Shown here piece after piece: positions 35,001-44,169 of a stretch of DNA of 64,000 nt. The first letter of the stretch is position 1. Every line of letters starts with the position of its first letter. This stretch comes from Dendrolimus kikuchii. Lineage: Eukaryota > Arthropoda > Insecta > Lepidoptera > Lasiocampidae. A program made the translations under genes and the position numbers. Under the pieces are notes generated by a model. It searched no databases and was not told the origin of the DNA. It saw nothing but the letters and a program-made list of their open reading frames with translations. The stretch lies in the NCBI GenBank assembly GCA_019925095.2, contig CM034398.1, positions 11,299,001-11,363,000 of the forward strand, in the 5' to 3' direction.

Positions 35001-38000
35001 TTAAATGTTGAAAATCATGGTTTAATTGGTTCCAGGCTTCCTTTATTTCATCCGGAAGTTGTCCATCCCATGTAGTCGAGTTATTTAGCCATGTGTTTTG
35101 AAATAAGAGTTTTGCTCTAATTGTTAGTGGAGAAAGCCATCCTAGGGGGTCATATATTTTAGAAATATATGACAGAAGTTGTCGTTTTGTCAGTTGTGTG
35201 TTTTCTTGTAATTGTTCAAATCTGTTTTGAAAGGTAAATGTATCCGAATCAGGTTTCCAACTTAGTCCAAGTGTTTTCCTCGACTCAATGTTTTTAAAGT
35301 GAAGTGGAACGGCAAGACTATTTGTAGGGAGATCCTTTACCAGATCCAGGGAGTTGCTGGACCACTTTCTAATATTCATTCCTGCTTCTTTTAAAATTTG
35401 TATTAGCTCGTACTGTAATGTTCTAGTTTGTTCTAAGCTATCTCCACCTTCCAAAAGGTCATCCATATAAAATGAATTTTTTAAGGCCTTTGTGGCCATT
35501 GGGTACCGCTGTGCCTCTTCATTGTCGAGTGCTAACTGTTTGAGTGTTCGCATGGCAAGATATGGTGCTGCCTTTGTCCCGTAAGTGATAGTTGTAAGCT
35601 TGTATTCGCTTAATGGTTCATGTGCTGATGTTCTCCAAATGATACGCTGAAGATCTTGATCCCTTTCTCGTATTAATATCTGACGAAACATCTTCTCAAT
35701 GTCTGCTGAGATGACGTATTTATGCTGGCGCCAGGTGAGTAAAAGGCTTTGTAAGTCCCTTTGTAGGTTGGGACCCCGCTCCATCAAATCGTTCAAACTG
35801 TAACCGCTCGATGTTTTTGATGAGGCATTAAAAACTGTTCTTAATTGTGTTGTTGAGGAGTCAGGCTTCAGTACACCATGATGAGGTAGATAGCAGGACA
35901 CATTATTATTGTTTTCAACACGTTTCATATTACCTAGTATTTCATAGTCTAACATGAACTGTTTGTAACTGTCCGCGAAATTTTTATTTTGTTTAAATTT
36001 ATTTTCAATGCTATGAAATTGTGCAATAGCTTTTGGTTTCGACAATCCAAGATTTTGTTTAAATTGAAGTTTCATAGGGAGTGCGACTTCATATCTCCCA
36101 TCTTCCAATCTTCTTGTAGACGACTGGTATAAGTCCTCGCAGTACTGTTCTTCTGGTGTGAGTGCTGATGTCGTGTCGCTTATCTCTTCCATTTCCCAGT
36201 ATTGCGAAAGATCTTTTATATTGTTAAGAACGACGTGGCAATTAAAGGTCCGTACGTTCCCGGATATGATCCAGCCCAGTCTTGTCTGTTGTGCAATAGG
36301 AGCCATGGTCGGTCCCTTAATAAGACCACTCATAAGTATGTCTGAATAAACACTGGCATCTAATAATAAATCAATAGTTCTTGAAATGTTGTATTCTGGA
36401 TCAGCTAATTGTAAATGTTGTATGTGCTCCCAGGGTTGTTTTTTAAAGGAAATGTTAGGTAAATTATTTATTACTCGTGGAAGTACTAATGCTTGTGTGT
36501 TGAGTTTATAGTCGTCGTAGATAGACTGAAGTTCCAAGGTGACTATGCCTCTACTTGGTTTCGACCCATGACCTACCCCAAACACCGAAGCATGGTAATG
36601 TTGCCGGGGTAGCCCTAATTGTTGTACCGCGTTCTCTGAGATAAGTGAAATTTGAGAGCCTTGGTCCAGCAAGGCTCTTAATGTGATATATGTGCCATCA
36701 GCCGCCTTCGCTCTGACTAAGAGGGTTGTTAGTAAAATCTCTTCTTCTTCGCTGGCGACGTGGTTAGCATTATGTTCCCGTGCTGTCAATGTGGCACCAC
36801 GGCTTGGGCCAGGAACACGTGGCGTAGGGCTTGCGGGAGTTGTAGGTAACTCGCCGCTCATGCTAAATGCGTCATGTAGTATTGTGCTGTGTTTGCAGTG
36901 ACATATTTTACATGTTTTTGTCGAATTGCATTTGTTGTCTATGTGTTTATAAAGACAATTTCTACAAACTTGCAATTGCGAAATTGACCGCAGTTTGGCA
37001 TCCGGTGTCAATTTCAAAAATTTTCCACATTTATACAAAACATGTTTGTTGTTGCAATAAGGGCAATTACACACGTACCCTGTTGCGGATGATTGAAACT
37101 CTCGTCTCTGGTGATTTTCTTTTGGCTGATATTTTTGATAGGTGGGCTTGTAAGAACCCTTTGGTTGCTGGTAAATGTTGCTGTGTTTGTTTGGTGGTGA
37201 CGAATATGATCGTTCTCTTTGCCGTAATGGTTCGAGTGCGATAAATTTACTCTCTAGAAAGTCCATTAATTCGGCCAGAGTAGGTAACTCTCGTGGTGAT
37301 TTTCGAGCTACCTTATAATCGTCATATGTCGCCTGATCTAGTTTTTTACATATGAGATGAACAAGTATGGTATCCCATGTAGACGTATCTATGCCCAGAT
37401 TTTGAATACCATGAATACTTTCCCCTGTTATGTCATAGAGACGTTTTATTTCGTTTGCTGTCTGTTTCTGAATGTTAGGCTGGTTTAAGAAATTTTCAAT
37501 GTGGTTTGTGAAAAGTAGTATGGGATTATTGTATCTATGGGTAAGCAACTCCCATGCTGTGTCATAATTTTCGTTTGAAATATATAGATGCTGAATGAGA
37601 CGCTCTGCTTCGCCCTTCAGCTTTCCCTTCAAGTGTTGCATTTTTTGGCATTTTGTTAACAAGTTATTATTATGGATACTCTGGGAGTAGAGATCGCAAA
37701 ATGTAGGCCATTGCGTGTATCTGCCAGTGAATGTAGGTACATCAAGCTGTGGTGTTGAATGTTGGATGTGTGCTGTAGACGCTAGCTTGTTGTTTAAGCT
37801 TCTTTTAAGTGCTTTGTAAGAACACTCATAGTAAGTAAACTCCTCTTCATATTCCGAGTCAGACCCCTGCAAGATGTTATCGATTTTTAAATGCAAGGAG
37901 TCTATATCGTTCCAGCGGTACTGTAGGCTTCGAAGTTCGTCTTCCAGCTCCCACTTAGTGTTAATATTTTCTACCTCTATGCTCCTTGTTAGCCGTCTGA

Positions 38001-40768
38001 AGGCTCTAAAGTTAGTGCGTTGAAGGTTTAATAATTCGACCGCTTGCCTTGGTGTAGCAGTCGGTGGCTCCGGAGCTGGTGTTAGTGGACGAGTTGGTGT
38101 CTTAAAGGAAGGACCTGGTAGAGCGAATCCTTCGTCTATGTCTCCTGGTGTTGTTAGACGTAACGATGTGAGTTTTTGTCTTACCGATAAAAAATACTTG
38201 TGCGTCTTCTCATATTGATTTTCGGCAAAGTACTGAACGTCAGAATTCACATATGGAGATAATTTGTCGTTACCAGATGAAAATTCCGCCCAGAGCCTAT
38301 CTAGCCTATCGATACGTTCGTCTAGATATTGCCGTGTTTTGCGGCTAGACGAGTCCTTACCGAAGTTACGTTCGATTTGTTTGATGGCCTCCAGGGTCTC
38401 CACTTGTTTCTGTAGGAGCTTCTCCATTGTTATAATTATAAAAAATAAAAGACCTTACTTGATATCAGGATACTTATGTGATGGAGCTGAAGACCGCTGA
38501 GAATGTTGCTTTCTATCTCCCTGTGAGGCGACGATGATGCACAGAGAAGTAGGATCGTCACACACTGATATTAAAATTTAGCAACTGTCTTGTCACTGAA
38601 TTTATTTATTATATATACTGGTTGTAAAATAATTGTAAGTTTGTAAAAAAAATGTATTTAACTATGTAATTGTAAATGTTAGTAGTATAAAGCCGCAACT
38701 GTCTTGTCACTGACTCTATGAAATATTCACTGTTTGTGAAAATAAAAATGTCCAAAATATGATAGTTCACGCGCGATGACCCTGTAAGAAGCCAAACCGC
38801 GCGCTAGGCTTACAGATCGAGGATCACAAAACCGTAAAAACTCGAAGGACCAAAAAACTGTAGTGTGTATACAGTTTTAGTATAGGAGGGAAGGGTAAAA
38901 TGTAAGAAATACCAAACCCAACGAGCGCTGTAATGACACTGATTTAATTACTTAACATATATGACTATAATGTGTTGCTAAGTATTAGGCCGCAGTTGTT
39001 CGTTCGTAAAATGCTGACTATTATTGGACACACCATCACGCTGCTGGACCGATTTCGGTAATTCTTTTTTTCGTTGTGTTTCTTATTGTCAGGAAAAGGT
39101 TTTTATAAAAGAAAAAATTAAGAAAATTGCGTGGAAAATTTGAAAATTTAAAAATACATAACCACCATATAAAATTATTTCTAATCTAACCTTAGCGCTT
39201 TGGACAATATAAACTTTGGTAATGTAACCTTATGACGTTTGACATAGAATTGACAGCAAGCATGCTGCAAATATCGTCAAAGAGGATGTAAAAAAAATTA
39301 AATTAGAAGAATAACCACTTTTTTAATATTTTTTATTAATTATTCAAATTCAATATTCATATTTAAGACAGGACAACGTCTGTCGGGTCAGCTAGTTATT
39401 TATGGAGATGTCGTGAAGTGCAGTTTTATTTTCTAAAAATGTGTAAAATCTCCCTAAACTGAACAATAGTTGTAGGATATTGATAGTTTTTGAGTAGTAA
39501 TTATGTGTTTTTGTGAGAAATGGGAACTATATAGTCAAATGTGGCCTTTCGAGTTTTCACAAGAACTCCGTTATATGGAGTCAATTGTAGCCTACAATAC
39601 AATTGCGCCTGGCTTAAAGGCCTAGTTGTAAAGCCATAAACACAAAAAAAACTCTGAATTGCATATTTTACAGATTTACCATTAAAAGATAGTTTTATAG
39701 CAACAAGTGAAAAACTTTAAGGAGTTTTATAATTTTATAATAGTGGGGTTACGGTGCAATGCTTAAAATGCTCTTAAGTACAGATATGTAGAATAACAAC
39801 AAAACCAATTTGGTATAGATATAAGGATATTTTTGTTTATTCTTCTGTCTGACTCTTACTGTATTAATTCTGATCTTTAGGAATACATAATAATTTATAG
39901 ATATTAGGATTATAATATTTATAACATTTATTAAACATAAAAAACAGATTATAATTAAAGAAATTTATACTAATTAAACCAAACTTATTAATGTGAGTTA
40001 AGTATTCTATATATAGTCCTACAACACCAGTAAGTTTAATACCATATCTTAAATTCACTAGCTAAATAACACTTACTATACTTATATCTTACCTTGCTTG
40101 CTTGAGAAGATAAATTTACAATAGTACCATGTGTTTTATTTTCCACCATTTTTCTAGCAACAATTTGGCTAATATTCAACACAGCCTTAACATTAACATC
40201 AAAGGTTCTGAAATATAAACCAATATTATAAAAACCACAAAATTAGACATTAATAGCCTAGTGATGATAAATATTACAATATGGCATACTTATCAAAGGT
40301 TTCTGGTGAGCATTCAAGGAACGGATCACAATATGCAACAGCAGCATTATTCACCAGGGCATCAAAGTGTCCAAGAGATTCAACTACTTTCCTAGTCTTT
40401 TCCCAGTCACCAATATCAACGTCCACAATATCAATAGAAGGGTATTCACTTTGTAAACTTTCCAAGTGTGATCTTGTCCGTGAAAGAGCTACTATGTTTG
40501 CTCCAGCACGCCATAATTCTATAGCAATACCACGACCAATGCCTGTAATTTAATTATGCATTTAATCTCATAAATAATTGTAGTTGTACATATCATAAGA
40601 AGCATTAATATTCATAATAATTACGCTATTCGTTTTGCTAGCAAGGTAAAAAATGATTGTGTGGGAATTGGCGAACATAATTTATTATTTAAACATTAAA
40701 TTATTGAAAAACTAACCTTGACCGGCACCGGTAACGAGAATCCTCTTTCCTTTAAATGAAATTTCCAT
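29043..40768 (-). CDS. Dcxr: DCXR-like short-chain dehydrogenase/reductase, copy 2 (244 aa, 5 exons)
   Basis: Paralog of the gene at 21080-24774 with the same exon lengths and phases. Exons: 40768-40717, 40542-40290, 40207-40093, 30437-30235, 29154-29043, totalling 735 nt. Start ATG 40766-40768; stop TAA 29043-29045. The cofactor motif TGAGQGIGRG spans exons 1-2. NNAA at residues 82-85 replaces the NNAG of copy 1 and is the form found in DCXR. Ser136 lies in NLSSQ, and Tyr149/Lys153 in IYSASK. The C-terminus is [18 protein letters not shown]. All splice sites are GT-AG. Intron 3 (30438-40092) has grown to 9.66 kb because an 8.36-kb BEL retrotransposon sits in it in the same orientation. The coding exons show no damage, so the gene may still work if the intron is spliced. 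Carbonyl/xylulose reductase activity is inferred from the family. Confidence 0.92.
29497..29691 (-). mobile_element. Helitron-like (Lep1-type) repeat, GGCCCGGCGCGG subfamily
   Basis: Begins ACTAGCGGCCCGGCGCGG and ends ATTAGTATAGAT. Very close to 22801-23004. It lies in intron 4 of SDR copy 2. Confidence 0.65.
29995..30110 (+). repeat. tRNA-derived SINE fragment
   Basis: Has an A-box-like TTATTGGCTAACACAACC and a B-box-like GGTTTGAATCC about 30 bp apart, with no tRNA cloverleaf end pairing. Read as a worn SINE head, not a tRNA gene. Confidence 0.4.
30669..30833 (-). repeat. 3' LTR of the BEL element
   Basis: 165 bp. On the minus strand it starts TGTACAATAATAG and ends ACTGTATACA. Identical to the 5' LTR except at 30830. 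Confidence 0.92.
31021..38427 (-). CDS. Gag-Pol-Env polyprotein of a BEL/Pao element, 2468 aa, uninterrupted
   Basis: Single frame from ATG 38425-38427 to TGA 31021-31023. In order: gag with the BEL-type domain around residues 225-320, then CCHC-like zinc knuckles about 450-515; aspartic protease with active-site DQGS near 585; reverse transcriptase with YMDD near 985; RNase H starting near 1155 (AFCDASEK); integrase with its HHCC finger about 1474-1513 and catalytic Asp, Asp and Glu near 1544, 1612 and 1662. The envelope-like part starts near 1862 with a hydrophobic leader. It has a basic RQKR cleavage site near 1975 followed by a glycine-rich hydrophobic segment, then cysteine-rich ectodomain sequence, a membrane span about 2390-2407 and a cytoplasmic tail. 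This organisation resembles Drosophila roo and baculovirus-F-like envelopes of insect retroelements. No stop or frameshift was seen. Expression and infectivity cannot be judged from sequence. Confidence 0.93.
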   Translation of the reverse strand: MEKLLQKQVETLEAIKQIERNFGKDSSSRKTRQYLDERIDRLDRLWAEFSSGNDKLSPYVNSDVQYFAENQYEKTHKYFLSVRQKLTSLRLTTPGDIDEGFALPGPSFKTPTRPLTPAPEPPTATPRQAVELLNLQRTNFRAFRRLTRSIEVENINTKWELEDELRSLQYRWNDIDSLHLKIDNILQGSDSEYEEEFTYYECSYKALKRSLNNKLASTAHIQHSTPQLDVPTFTGRYTQWPTFCDLYSQSIHNNNLLTKCQKMQHLKGKLKGEAERLIQHLYISNENYDTAWELLTHRYNNPILLFTNHIENFLNQPNIQKQTANEIKRLYDITGESIHGIQNLGIDTSTWDTILVHLICKKLDQATYDDYKVARKSPRELPTLAELMDFLESKFIALEPLRQRERSYSSPPNKHSNIYQQPKGSYKPTYQKYQPKENHQRREFQSSATGYVCNCPYCNNKHVLYKCGKFLKLTPDAKLRSISQLQVCRNCLYKHIDNKCNSTKTCKICHCKHSTILHDAFSMSGELPTTPASPTPRVPGPSRGATLTAREHNANHVASEEEEILLTTLLVRAKAADGTYITLRALLDQGSQISLISENAVQQLGLPRQHYHASVFGVGHGSKPSRGIVTLELQSIYDDYKLNTQALVLPRVINNLPNISFKKQPWEHIQHLQLADPEYNISRTIDLLLDASVYSDILMSGLIKGPTMAPIAQQTRLGWIISGNVRTFNCHVVLNNIKDLSQYWEMEEISDTTSALTPEEQYCEDLYQSSTRRLEDGRYEVALPMKLQFKQNLGLSKPKAIAQFHSIENKFKQNKNFADSYKQFMLDYEILGNMKRVENNNNVSCYLPHHGVLKPDSSTTQLRTVFNASSKTSSGYSLNDLMERGPNLQRDLQSLLLTWRQHKYVISADIEKMFRQILIRERDQDLQRIIWRTSAHEPLSEYKLTTITYGTKAAPYLAMRTLKQLALDNEEAQRYPMATKALKNSFYMDDLLEGGDSLEQTRTLQYELIQILKEAGMNIRKWSSNSLDLVKDLPTNSLAVPLHFKNIESRKTLGLSWKPDSDTFTFQNRFEQLQENTQLTKRQLLSYISKIYDPLGWLSPLTIRAKLLFQNTWLNNSTTWDGQLPDEIKEAWNQLNHDFQHLNTFEIPRYLGQKQTYTLHAFCDASEKVYACAIYVVTNNNKGECTSRLVTAKTKLAPVKTKLTLPRLELCGAVLLTRLLKKVMETLTCDKIETFAWTDSMIVLGWIHGGANRWKQFVSNRVQTIITVVPPSHWHHVSSAENAADCATRGLSANQLQGHSLWWEGPHWLKNFHEDQIGKITYPYPQIETKKLSVHAALCENKNFIIKLLNDMQSIRRVATTIGWLSRYIEWLRNKQNIPIQGYLTNMEINHSYNLIIKTVQFMEFQEDFTRLKGKQCVKRNSKLICLNPYLDEKDGLLKVGGRLSNSHLSQSAKHPIILPSHSRLTDLIIRQAHLTTLHGGPSLTLTHIREKYWILSGLRTVKRELNKCVTCRKHSDQSRPPIMADLPAPRVTPSRPFTHAGVDFTGHFDIKANKGRGVRTHKGYVAVFVCLSTKAVHLELVSDLSTPGFLAAFRRFCARRGTPSHVYSDNGTNFVGANRLLKKEYQEIAQSINRDFFNNIKEYNIQWTFNAPAYPSAGGLWEAAVKSFKYHLRRVIGEQKLTYEEFITLLHQIEACLNSRPLITVNENSSDICLTPGHFLIGDTLLSRPQTDSGNINLTTRWRMIQAMNKDIWKAWSSDYLKQLQARTKWRTPTKNIEVEDIVLVKEENLPPGKWALGRVVDVHPGKDGHVRVVSLKTKHGVIKRPALKLSVLPVKKDEDETSLEQGDETSRPRRSTRKGAFHYMTMALLLLMAVIMPVECTYSISPFDKNQSIYFDKMYDMNIIRDEWKLIIYYNMSSYWSGLHNIENYVTHLDNYLRKNGLASQYKSIVYQLKHEISEIEHYNSILQNQISKRQKRGLINGVGYLANSLFGVLDDSFAQKYEKDIQQITQNENHLQQLFKNQTSVLEAQYNIMRRNEDIMNRQFKIVENHLRNISQILNQVESQQRIELYFISSSLAANIIISSLRRIQTTLINIITDITHGHNIDIHLLPPEQLIEQVNVIRSHLQNDLTLPAENENVQELYKLLKLNVKINNNFLIIEVKFPLQNKDTLELDSVISIPYPNHIVRFITPYIAFNLRKNLLLFLTETDIRTCIHLPRNRILCSTNNLIYEQTFTQSICNINIDGHLKLCATEPLTCQEHWIKLHNTNSWLYSCCDECKVYIFCTDGMKLEALLGNGILNIGQGCNIKSKSLIIYGHNDYFSHTKMDGYSAIIPETSILNHITNTTFSNFTMENHDREWNNIKTQIDVLKQQSNISFISTHDIHLYAVSYTVLAVVILGGMTYWAKRCWKNRRRAVAPEPFSVVFQAAQKVAEVDQLHQPTTSNSAKTITLDIPSATSHVTVKKP
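38428..38865 (-). promoter_or_regulatory. BEL 5' leader (presumed primer site and packaging region)
   Basis: Untranslated leader between the 5' LTR and the polyprotein start. Near the LTR it contains the TTGGTCCTTCGAG motif. The word GCAACTGTCTTGTCACTGA occurs twice, about 112 nt apart (near 38581 and 38693), suggesting an internal duplication. Confidence 0.55.
38866..39030 (-). repeat. 5' LTR of the BEL element
   Basis: 165 bp. On the minus strand it starts TGTCCAATAATAG and ends ACTGTATACA. It should carry the element's promoter, though no convincing TATA box stands out. Confidence 0.92.
39031..39396 (+). mobile_element. Helitron-like repeat abutting the BEL 5' LTR
   Basis: Contains TGCTGGACCGATTTCGGTAA near its start and ends CTGTCGGGTCAGCTAGT, a pattern shared with 11321-11489. 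The first few bases directly touch the LTR, so its true 5' end is missing or lies on the other side of the BEL insertion. Confidence 0.55.
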
Positions 40769-41038
40769 TATAATAAATGTTAAATATCACTTAATTAATA
40801 ATAATGTAAAGTATGAAACGAACTGCTGTAATCAGTCAAACGGCAAATTTAGCTTCAGCGGAATTTTATCTTTTGCTTTTCAAAGCTAGTAGAGATGTTC
40901 TGTGTTGATAAGTCATTGATTCTATATAAAGTTAACTATAGTTGATACGATTATCGATTTCACTGTTTAAATTTCTGATTAAGAAACAAATAATCTCAAT
41001 CGATTGAATCGGATCATTTAATATAAATATAATAATAT

Positions 41039-41326
41039 TAGCCCATAAATGTCCCAATGCTGCGCTCGGGCCTCCCATTATAAGGAGAACGGACAGTCTA
41101 CCCGCCACGCTTGTCCAAGACGGCTTGGCAGGTTTGACACATTGGTTATCTCGATATGCAGGTTGCATTATGAAGTTTTCCTTCACCATTGTTAGCACCT
41201 TGTAATTGTAACAATATGCACATTAGATCAGAAATCTGACTAAGTAGTGCATGCGTTCCGGTCAGGATCGAACCCACGCCCTTTAATTTTGGGGCGCGTG
41301 CGCTTGCCATTACGCTATCACGACTT
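41039..41326 (-). repeat. tRNA-derived SINE (family D), near full length
   Basis: On the minus strand it opens with an A box (GTGATAGCGTAATGGCAAG) and a B box (GTGGGTTCGATCCTGACC), then a body shared with 46264-46462 and 55486-55748, ending near CATTTATGGGCT. The polymerase III boxes come from the ancestral tRNA; it is not a functional tRNA gene. Confidence 0.75.
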
Positions 41327-41456
41327 TATGTCGGATCATTTAAATCTCGCTTTTTATATCAATTAAAAGTTATACATTTTTCAAATGAGACAATATGGTT
41401 GATTTAGTAACTTCACATACTTATGATAGAGATCGTCATAAATATTATGAACTCTA

Positions 41457-41512
41457 AACAAATATAACATAACATAATGATAATATTATGTTATGTTATG
41501 TTATATTTGTTA
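41457..41512. repeat. ATAAC/GTTAT palindrome
   Basis: AACAAATATAACATAACATA is mirrored by TATGTTATGTTATATTTGTT with a few bases between. A further ATAACATAACATAACATAAT block follows at about 41525-41545. A microsatellite-derived hairpin. Confidence 0.7.
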
Positions 41513-42069
41513 TTAAAGTTATTAATAACATAACATAACATAATAGGAATAACAATACGGCAAAGGGCCGCGTAAAGCAACAATTCATGTGATCGGGTCA
41601 CGATATTACCCCCTATTAATTTAATAAAATTATTAAATTTCTTACGTTTAGTTATTTGAGAACATATTTATATTACCTACTAAAATATATTATAATCTTC
41701 CCTTAACCCATCTTCACAGTCCAGCTTTTGAAAACGTTAATTAGATTTTAAGTACGTACTATTCGATTTCGTGAGTTAATTATTTTTAAAAAGTGGTTCC
41801 AACATCCCTATATTTATATAGTTAATTTTGCCTATAATAGGAAAACAGATGACAGTGACACTAGTATTTTTCTTAGATTTTATGGTCTGGCTACAAAGAA
41901 TATTTGTACTTCATTGTATCGTATACATAAAAAGACTTGTTTTATCATCCTTTTCTAAAATTACAAGTCAGCCGACTTCTATAATTTGGTGTCTCCAAAA
42001 AACGGGTAAAAATGTCATTAAATTTTCTAGATTTCATATAGGTATTTTGTTGTGAAGTTAAAACAAACA

Positions 42070-42290
42070 GTTAGGTGGCCCACCTAATGGAAAGTGGTCA
42101 CCGTTGCCACGTCGGCACCGCTTAAAGATTTTTGAAATACCAGAGGCGATGTCACCGCAGTGCCAGCCTTTAGGATGGTATTGAGGGGATGGGATAGGAA
42201 GGATGGTGTAGAGAAATCGACAGGAGGAATGGAATAGAGGAGATAGGATAGGGGGAAGGGGAAATGGGTCACGGAACACATGCTACCCGT
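42070..42290 (-). repeat. Lepidopteran interspersed repeat (family E)
   Basis: Contains GTGGCCCACCTAATGGAAAG and GTGGTCACCGTTGCC; a shorter copy with GGCCCACTTTAATTAAAAG is at 50283-50370. A purine-rich AGGGGATGGGATAGGA stretch follows. Open frames across it are repeat-derived. Confidence 0.55.
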
Positions 42291-44169
42291 TTCACGTCAA
42301 TATTATGTAAATGCGTGGTATTACACTCTACTTTACAGCTCTAATCAAGATAATGATTCCAGCCTAGCTCCACCACATCAAATATGAAACTAAAAATAGA
42401 ATATAGACGCACATTATTTTATTCGTTTATTTTGAACTGCAACATAAATAGTACATCTGTGTAGGTTTGTTTTTACCCAATTTCAAAAAGAAGAAGGTTC
42501 TCAATTCGATTGTACATTTTTTTATATGTTTGTTACGCGATTTCTCCGTCAATAAAATTGTGTTACGAATTTTTTTTTAAATAGAATTCTTAGAAACAAT
42601 ATTATTGTATGGAGATGACATAGATATAAAAATAGTTGCGAAAATAGGGTGGATTGATGCGCATTGCTATTAGTTTGAAAGGGATGTCCTATATAATAAG
42701 TTTTTAATTATTATTTGTCGCAGTAAGTATCAGAACGATAAGTATTTATTTACTAACTAACTACTTAACTAAAGCTGGATAGATATATCAGGATAGATCG
42801 CGCCATGATATCGAATATCTATTTATTATTTACTTATTTATTTTCTTCTAAAGATTATTGAAGTTTGTTAATATTCAATATCGACAATAGAACCAGGCAC
42901 ATACAAGAACTGTAGTTGAGGTAGCTATGCAGGTAACGAGAGCTGACTGTGTCCACCACACATCATCTTACCAAGTATCGCGTTTTGTGATGTAGCGTGA
43001 CAACTCGAATAACGTCGTCGGATGTGGTTTGGCCAAATTATGCTCGGGCTCGAGGACTATTTTATAAGAAGGTGCATCGACATAAGTAGTTTCTGAAACT
43101 GGTGTCCTGAGCGTCCTAGAAAACTATAGTTGGGCGGCAGGAAGTAGAATATACGAACCATGGAAAGAAAACCTATAGTATTCTGCTTCCATGATATTTT
43201 ATTTATTATTAAAAAGTATCCAACAGTGTTTCCATAAACTTAAGGCCTAACAATACAAATCAATAAATCTAAACCAAAAATTGATACTTATAATCTAGAA
43301 AAAGAACAGAAACAAATAGTAAGTTACACTACACCAAAATTAATTATTCAATCTGTCTAATACTACAACTACAACCAATAAAGAATATGTCGAAAATCAT
43401 TCCTAGTGAAGTATAATGAATAGCAAAACATAATCTATTAATAGCATGGAAGTAGTCCCCTTTTTCTATGGTAACAGTTATGATATTGTACCTAGTATAT
43501 AACCGAGAAGAATTTCGTAAACGGGACACATGCAATAAAAAACATAGGACATTTCATGATATACACAAAAATCATATTCTGCACCTTGTCTAGTTTAAGT
43601 TCTTTAACGTCTTACTTTGGTCTCTGGCATCTTATTTACAGGATTGTACAATATACCCGCCAATATTGTCTAAGATGGATTGTAATTTTATACATCGTAT
43701 AAGGTTTTATAGATCGTTTATCTAGATGTACAGTTTTTATCAAAAACTTTTCCTTAACAGATTCGAACCTACGTCATGGGAGCCATGGAGTGAGATGCAG
43801 ATGTGTTAGCTTCAACGCTACCACAATTTAATGAGGAGATTAACGGATTAAAGACAATGTTGGTGTTTTCGTTTATGAATTAATTGTATATCTGCAATAA
43901 ACTAAACACAGTTGATTGAACTTACGTTCCTTAATTAGCTAAGGTAGGTAGGTAACAATAAACTTAATTTGAAATGTTTTTGATAAATTTGATATGCCTA
44001 ATTTGAACAGAAATATTTAATGAGAATTGCTAAAAGAACATAGGACTAAGTACGATAACAGGTAAATTATATTCTTAGTATTGAAAGGTAAAATGTTTAA
44101 ATACACAAAAAAGTGCAATAGGCTGTTATTTTGCTTGTGATTTAGATTTCATAGTCAGTGTGCTTTATT

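Larger units (their letters stand above)
30669..39030 (-). mobile_element. BEL/Pao LTR retrotransposon with env (insect endogenous retrovirus), apparently intact
   Basis: An 8362-bp element in intron 3 of SDR copy 2, same strand as the gene. LTRs 39030-38866 (5') and 30833-30669 (3') are 165 bp, start TGT, end ACA and differ only at 39027/30830. A leader of about 440 nt precedes the start codon; TTTTTTGGTCCTTCGAG, a motif common near the primer site of BEL elements, lies about a dozen nt inside the 5' LTR. One frame of 2468 codons covers gag, protease, RT/RNase H, integrase and an envelope-like region. The flanks (GTAGA before 30669, CACCA after 39030) do not form a target duplication, and no strong polypurine tract precedes the 3' LTR. 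Confidence 0.93.
40769..44169. other. Intergenic between SDR copy 2 and the C16orf89-like gene
   Basis: Upstream flank of SDR copy 2 (5' side on the right) and of the divergent plus-strand gene. Holds a SINE (41039-41326), an ATAAC palindrome (41457-41512), a repeat (42070-42290) and a SINE scrap near 43755-43835. 42291-43750 shows nothing recognisable. Confidence 0.5.

Noticed and set aside
36867..37244. 125-codon plus-strand frame inside the BEL element
   Set aside because: Antisense shadow of the gag zinc-knuckle region; no independent support.
41255..41326. tRNA-like sequence with A and B boxes on the minus strand
   Set aside because: No full cloverleaf pairing; it continues into a SINE body shared by other copies, so it is a SINE head and not a tRNA gene.
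42058..42281. Two overlapping minus-strand frames rich in Pro/Ser/Leu
   Set aside because: They are the purine-rich tail of a common interspersed repeat read on the other strand.
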